A program made the position numbers and the translations under genes. From Acidimicrobiales bacterium (GTDB lineage: Bacteria > Actinomycetota > Acidimicrobiia > Acidimicrobiales > JAKAVM01): a stretch of DNA of 16,772 nucleotides. The notes below the pieces were generated by a model. It was not told the DNA's origin. It ran no database searches and saw only the letters and a program-made list of their open reading frames with translations. Position 1 is the stretch's first letter; each line of letters begins with the position of its first letter. Shown here piece by piece: positions 13,972 through 16,772 of the stretch. The DNA lies in contig DAIDIS010000070.1 of assembly GCA_027451785.1 (NCBI GenBank), positions 1 to 16,772 of the forward strand, read 5' to 3'.

Positions 13972-16443
13972 TTGAATCCCCGGGTATCGTCGGCCCCTTG
14001 TCACGAGAAAATCGAGCTGCAAGTGATAAACCGAGATAGCGGCGAGTTATCCCACGACCACGATCAGGCATTTGGCGTGAACGTGGAGGCATTAGTCGGC
14101 GTTTCCGCGGAACTTAGAAATGCAGCTCGTCTCCTTCGTCTTTGGAATACGGGCAAAGCTTTTGCGCGGACGATGAATGCACCCGACGCTTGGCTGAGCT
14201 TGAACGACATCATGAGGGGTCCGCTCACCTCATTGATGGAGGCCATGGGAGCAGATGAAGCATCGCTGTTGCTTGCTGACGAGACATCTTCCGGGCTTGT
14301 GACACGTGTGTCGGTGGGCCTGGGGCAAAAGCGGGAAGACCAAGTCTCAATTCCCTTTGGCCTTGGGATCTCAGGCCATGTGCTATCTTCCCGACGACCA
14401 TATGTATTGAGCGATATGAGCCAAAGTGATGTCGTGGATGGCACTCTCCGTTTCAGCGGCATGCGCTCATATGTTGGTGTACCACTAAGCACGGAACAAT
14501 CGTTGCTCGGTGTGGTGCACGTAGCTAGCAAAGCGATATCGCGTTACACGGAGCTGGATGGCGCCATCCTCGGCGTGATTGTTGAGCCTCTCACTACAGC
14601 TCTGGCGCTAGCGGACCTCGAATCCAGTCTTCCTCAGCTCCCGTTTGCGTCCGAAGCGGCGTTTGAAAGACTCCGGTCTCTCCAGTCAATCTCCAGAATT
14701 CTGATAGCGGTAACTGAGCCCAAAGAAATCTGCTCGACGATCATCCACCATGCCGTTCCCGCCTCAATCAAGGAGGGCCAACGTGCCGTCTGGATGTTGG
14801 AAGACGGAAAGCTGAAACTGATTGCAGGAAATAGGCAAGCCTCCGAGTTCTCGGAAATATCTTTGGACGCCCACCTTCCTGCAGCCGAGTGTTTGGCTGC
14901 AGGAATTCCATTCTTCGTCGAGTCCTATGAAGAGATGGTGACCAGATGGCCGCCGTTGGCAAACCATGCCACGAAGTCATTTGCTGGATTCCCCCTGATT
15001 GACCATGGGAGAAGGCTCGGGTTGATGGCGATTGGCTTTCAAGAGGAGAGGATCTTCGAGCTTGATGAGCGGCAGTTCCTCGTTGCACTGGCTGACCTGG
15101 CCTCTTCGGCGCTTGCCCGAGCCATGAACCGCAAAGACCTGGAACGTCAGCGCAACATAGCGGAACGACGGAAGGACCGGCTTCAGTACCTCGCCAATGC
15201 CAGTGAGAAACTCAGTGAGTCGTTGGACTTGCAGACCACCATGCAGGCTGTTGCGGATCTAGCAGTGCCGAGGCTCACCGATAGGTGCGCATTGCATCTT
15301 CTCCAGGATGGTGTCGTTACAAGGTATGTCCTCGCGCCCGAGTTGAACGAAGACGAGAGGGAACTGATAGGTCAGAACCAAGGGGGCACAGACCTGAACG
15401 CGGCAACCGGAGTGGGCAAGGTACTCAGGACAGGCGAGCTTGAGTATATGGAATTGATTCCCCAGGAGCTGATCGAACGGACCGCGGGATCGGCCGAGAG
15501 GCTGGAGTTACTGAATCGTGTGGGCCTAGGTGGGTACTTGGCATTGCCATTGAAGGCCCGTGGTCGAATCTTGGGCTCGTTGAGTTTCGTGAATCGGGCA
15601 GGTCGGCCATTGACCTTGACCGACAAGGAGCTTGCCGAGGAACTTACGGCCAGAGCGGCCATGGCTCTCGATAATGCTTCGCTGTATTCCGAGAAGGAGC
15701 ATGCTGCTCGGCATCTTTCCAGGGCATTTCTGCCCGGCAAGCTTCCGGATACCGATTCCGTGGAAGTTGCGATTCAATACCATCCCTTCGGCTCGGCGCT
15801 TTCCGTTGGGGGAGATTTTTACGAGATCATTCGACAAGACGACGGAAGCATCTTTTTCCTTATAGGGGACGTACAGGGCAAGGGAGTCGAAGCAGCACAC
15901 CTGACCGGCCTGGCACGAAATACGGTAAAGGCCTGCCTCAATTATGTGAGCGAGCCGGCAGAAGCGATTTCTTGCCTGAACAAGGCGATTTGCGAGAACG
16001 TCGAACTCATTTCCCAAAAGGAAGAGGAGCGCTGGGAACGCGCAAAGCTTTGCACAGCAGCGTTGGTCAAGTTGACCCTCGTGTCCGGGGGGGCGGAAAT
16101 TTCGGCCTGCAGTGCCGGACATCCAATGCCATTGATCAAAATTCCCGGATCGGGGGTCACGGAGGCATGTGAGCCGGGACTTTTATTGGGCGTCGATCCG
16201 GAATTCACTTACCGATCGTTCACGTCGTTCTTGCCCGGAGGGTCATCACTGGTGCTCTTCACAGACGGTGCGATTGAGAGATTCCAGGAGGGACAGATGT
16301 TTGGGCCTGAGGGAATCTGCGAAATCCTAGAGCAGAAGGACTACAGCACTACGGACGAATTGGGCCGATCAATTGTGGAAGCTGCGCTGACTTATGACCA
16401 AGGCAAGCGAGACGACATGGTGATCATCACGGCCCGCATCTAA
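13972..16443 (+). CDS. GAF-domain sensor with SpoIIE-type PP2C serine phosphatase
   Basis: A soluble sensor phosphatase of 823 residues. GAF domains are visible at about 90-217 and 228-385, and probably a third at 400-575. The last 230 residues form a SpoIIE/RsbU-type PP2C domain with metal-binding motifs GGDFYEI (about 613), IGDVQGKGVEAAH (about 632), LFTDGAIERF (about 763) and RDDMVIITA (about 813). All key aspartates are present, so it should be active. Such proteins remove phosphate from an anti-anti-sigma factor in stress-sensing partner switches. No anti-sigma or anti-anti-sigma gene is in the window, so the target is elsewhere. The start is unsure: the TTG at 13972 has no Shine-Dalgarno site, and a GTG at 14023 is possible. 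Confidence 0.88.
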   Translation: MNPRVSSAPCHEKIELQVINRDSGELSHDHDQAFGVNVEALVGVSAELRNAARLLRLWNTGKAFARTMNAPDAWLSLNDIMRGPLTSLMEAMGADEASLLLADETSSGLVTRVSVGLGQKREDQVSIPFGLGISGHVLSSRRPYVLSDMSQSDVVDGTLRFSGMRSYVGVPLSTEQSLLGVVHVASKAISRYTELDGAILGVIVEPLTTALALADLESSLPQLPFASEAAFERLRSLQSISRILIAVTEPKEICSTIIHHAVPASIKEGQRAVWMLEDGKLKLIAGNRQASEFSEISLDAHLPAAECLAAGIPFFVESYEEMVTRWPPLANHATKSFAGFPLIDHGRRLGLMAIGFQEERIFELDERQFLVALADLASSALARAMNRKDLERQRNIAERRKDRLQYLANASEKLSESLDLQTTMQAVADLAVPRLTDRCALHLLQDGVVTRYVLAPELNEDERELIGQNQGGTDLNAATGVGKVLRTGELEYMELIPQELIERTAGSAERLELLNRVGLGGYLALPLKARGRILGSLSFVNRAGRPLTLTDKELAEELTARAAMALDNASLYSEKEHAARHLSRAFLPGKLPDTDSVEVAIQYHPFGSALSVGGDFYEIIRQDDGSIFFLIGDVQGKGVEAAHLTGLARNTVKACLNYVSEPAEAISCLNKAICENVELISQKEEERWERAKLCTAALVKLTLVSGGAEISACSAGHPMPLIKIPGSGVTEACEPGLLLGVDPEFTYRSFTSFLPGGSSLVLFTDGAIERFQEGQMFGPEGICEILEQKDYSTTDELGRSIVEAALTYDQGKRDDMVIITARI

Positions 16444-16521
16444 GGAGAGACTGGGTAGGCGGGTCGGAATACCGGGAAACCACAAGAGCCGCTTACACCC
16501 TCTGACCTGCCTCGATACCAG

Positions 16522-16568
16522 TGGGCCGCCGGAGTCTCGAACTCCGCACCTTGGGATTAAAAGTCGCA
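16522..16568 (-). tRNA. 3' fragment of a tRNA-Lys(TTT) gene, probable integration site
   Basis: Read on the minus strand, the sequence gives an anticodon loop CTTTTAA (anticodon TTT at 16559-16561), the 3' anticodon-stem arm TCCCAA, a variable region, a perfect T-arm CGGAG-TTCGAGA-CTCCG (16530-16546), the acceptor 3' strand GCGGCCC and the discriminator A at 16522. The 5' arm of the anticodon stem (TTGCGA) fits except for one mismatch. Beyond it no D-arm (no GCTCAG-type sequence) and no acceptor 5' strand (GGGCCGC) are present, so it is not a full tRNA gene. Such 3' fragments are left where integrases recombine into tRNA genes. Confidence 0.75.
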
Positions 16569-16589
16569 AAAGCCCTGTTCAGAGGGTAT

Positions 16590-16687
16590 TTGCTACTCCG
16601 TTTGAGCTGCTCAGGTCCACTGGCTGGTCCGCCCGGTTACGTCTATTCCGGCTGTTTTCGCGGATTGGAGTAGCAAGGGAGTAGCAG
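16590..16687. repeat. GGAGTAGCA repeats, candidate integrase arm-type sites
   Basis: GGAGTAGCAA (16667-16676) is followed at an 11-base period by GGAGTAGCAG (16678-16687). The exact inverted copy TTGCTACTCC lies at 16590-16599. Paired short direct repeats at about one helical turn, near a tRNA-derived core, are typical of arm-type sites bound by the N-terminal domain of tyrosine integrases. Confidence 0.55.
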
Positions 16688-16772
16688 GAGAGTTCCATCG
16701 TAGTATCAGCCTCGCTAAATACCTCGATCCTCCATAAGCGGGCGCATACAAGACTGTTAACCGATGATACGT

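Larger units (their letters stand above)
16444..16772. other. Gene-free right end with an attachment-site-like structure
   Basis: This stretch contains the tRNA-Lys 3' fragment and the GGAGTAGCA repeats listed separately, plus an 11-bp inverted repeat TGAGCTGCTCA (16603-16613). The bases between the phosphatase stop and the tRNA fragment show nothing else apart from half of a 9-bp inverted repeat. Two minus-strand frames are open to the right edge but do not resemble a known protein. Confidence 0.5.

Noticed and set aside
13957..13987. SigB/SigF-like promoter GTTT...GGGTAT before the phosphatase gene
   Set aside because: The boxes are about 21 bases apart, too far for this promoter class.
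16522..16640. A complete tRNA-Lys gene on the minus strand
   Set aside because: The T-arm, anticodon loop and acceptor 3' strand are good, but no D-arm or matching acceptor 5' strand follows.
16579..16772. Partial minus-strand ORF entering from the right edge, possibly an integrase end
   Set aside because: Two minus-strand frames are open here, neither shows integrase motifs such as the catalytic tyrosine context, and both run through the repeat region.

Overview
The window looks like actinobacterial DNA, most plausibly from an acidimicrobiia-like lineage. This is inferred from a moderately high GC content, frequent GTG and TTG starts, a probable leaderless gene, a secreted protein ending in the GYWLV/FGDA repeat that is abundant in Acidimicrobiia, and a MauD/MauE/light-chain gene set of a kind known from actinobacteria. 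No rRNA, transposase, relaxase or integrase gene is visible, and the species cannot be named from this sequence.

Layout. (1) 1-1120, plus strand: the 3' part of a VirD4/TraG-type conjugative coupling ATPase, overlapped by a tiny single-helix membrane protein (39 aa, 1001-1120). (2) 1103-4241, minus strand: a TetR regulator, a sigma-factor-like helix-turn-helix protein and an AMP-forming acyl-CoA synthetase. (3) 4349-5830, plus strand: a 14-helix DHA2-type drug exporter divergent from tetR. The shared promoter region carries two near-identical 15-bp palindromes, a typical self-regulated efflux arrangement. (4) 5931-7049, plus strand: a membrane-anchored L,D-transpeptidase-like protein. (5) 7101-9728, minus strand: an ArsR regulator, probably leaderless, and an MmpL/RND exporter, controlled from a 16-bp perfect palindrome. 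(6) 10000-13647, plus strand: a tight five-gene cluster. It encodes a membrane-anchored thioredoxin-fold MauD-like protein, a protein of unknown function, MauE, a Tat-exported protein with 24 cysteines that resembles the methylamine dehydrogenase light chain and is fused to GYWLV repeats, and a CcdA-like membrane protein. (7) 13972-16443, plus strand: a GAF-repeat/SpoIIE PP2C phosphatase. (8) 16522-16568: a 3' fragment of a tRNA-Lys(TTT) gene followed by short repeats that look like integrase arm sites, so the end of an integrated element probably lies here.

The most interesting part is the 10-13.6 kb cluster. It has the maturation machinery of methylamine dehydrogenase (MauD, MauE and a possible CcdA-type electron donor) and a light-chain-like substrate. 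No heavy chain is present, one of the two tryptophans needed for the TTQ cofactor is not evident, and the substrate carries an extra C-terminal repeat domain. It may be an extracellular cysteine-rich protein with a dedicated disulfide-forming relay, not an amine dehydrogenase. Two regulator-exporter pairs, a cell-wall enzyme and a stress-type phosphatase make much of the rest an envelope and stress accessory region.
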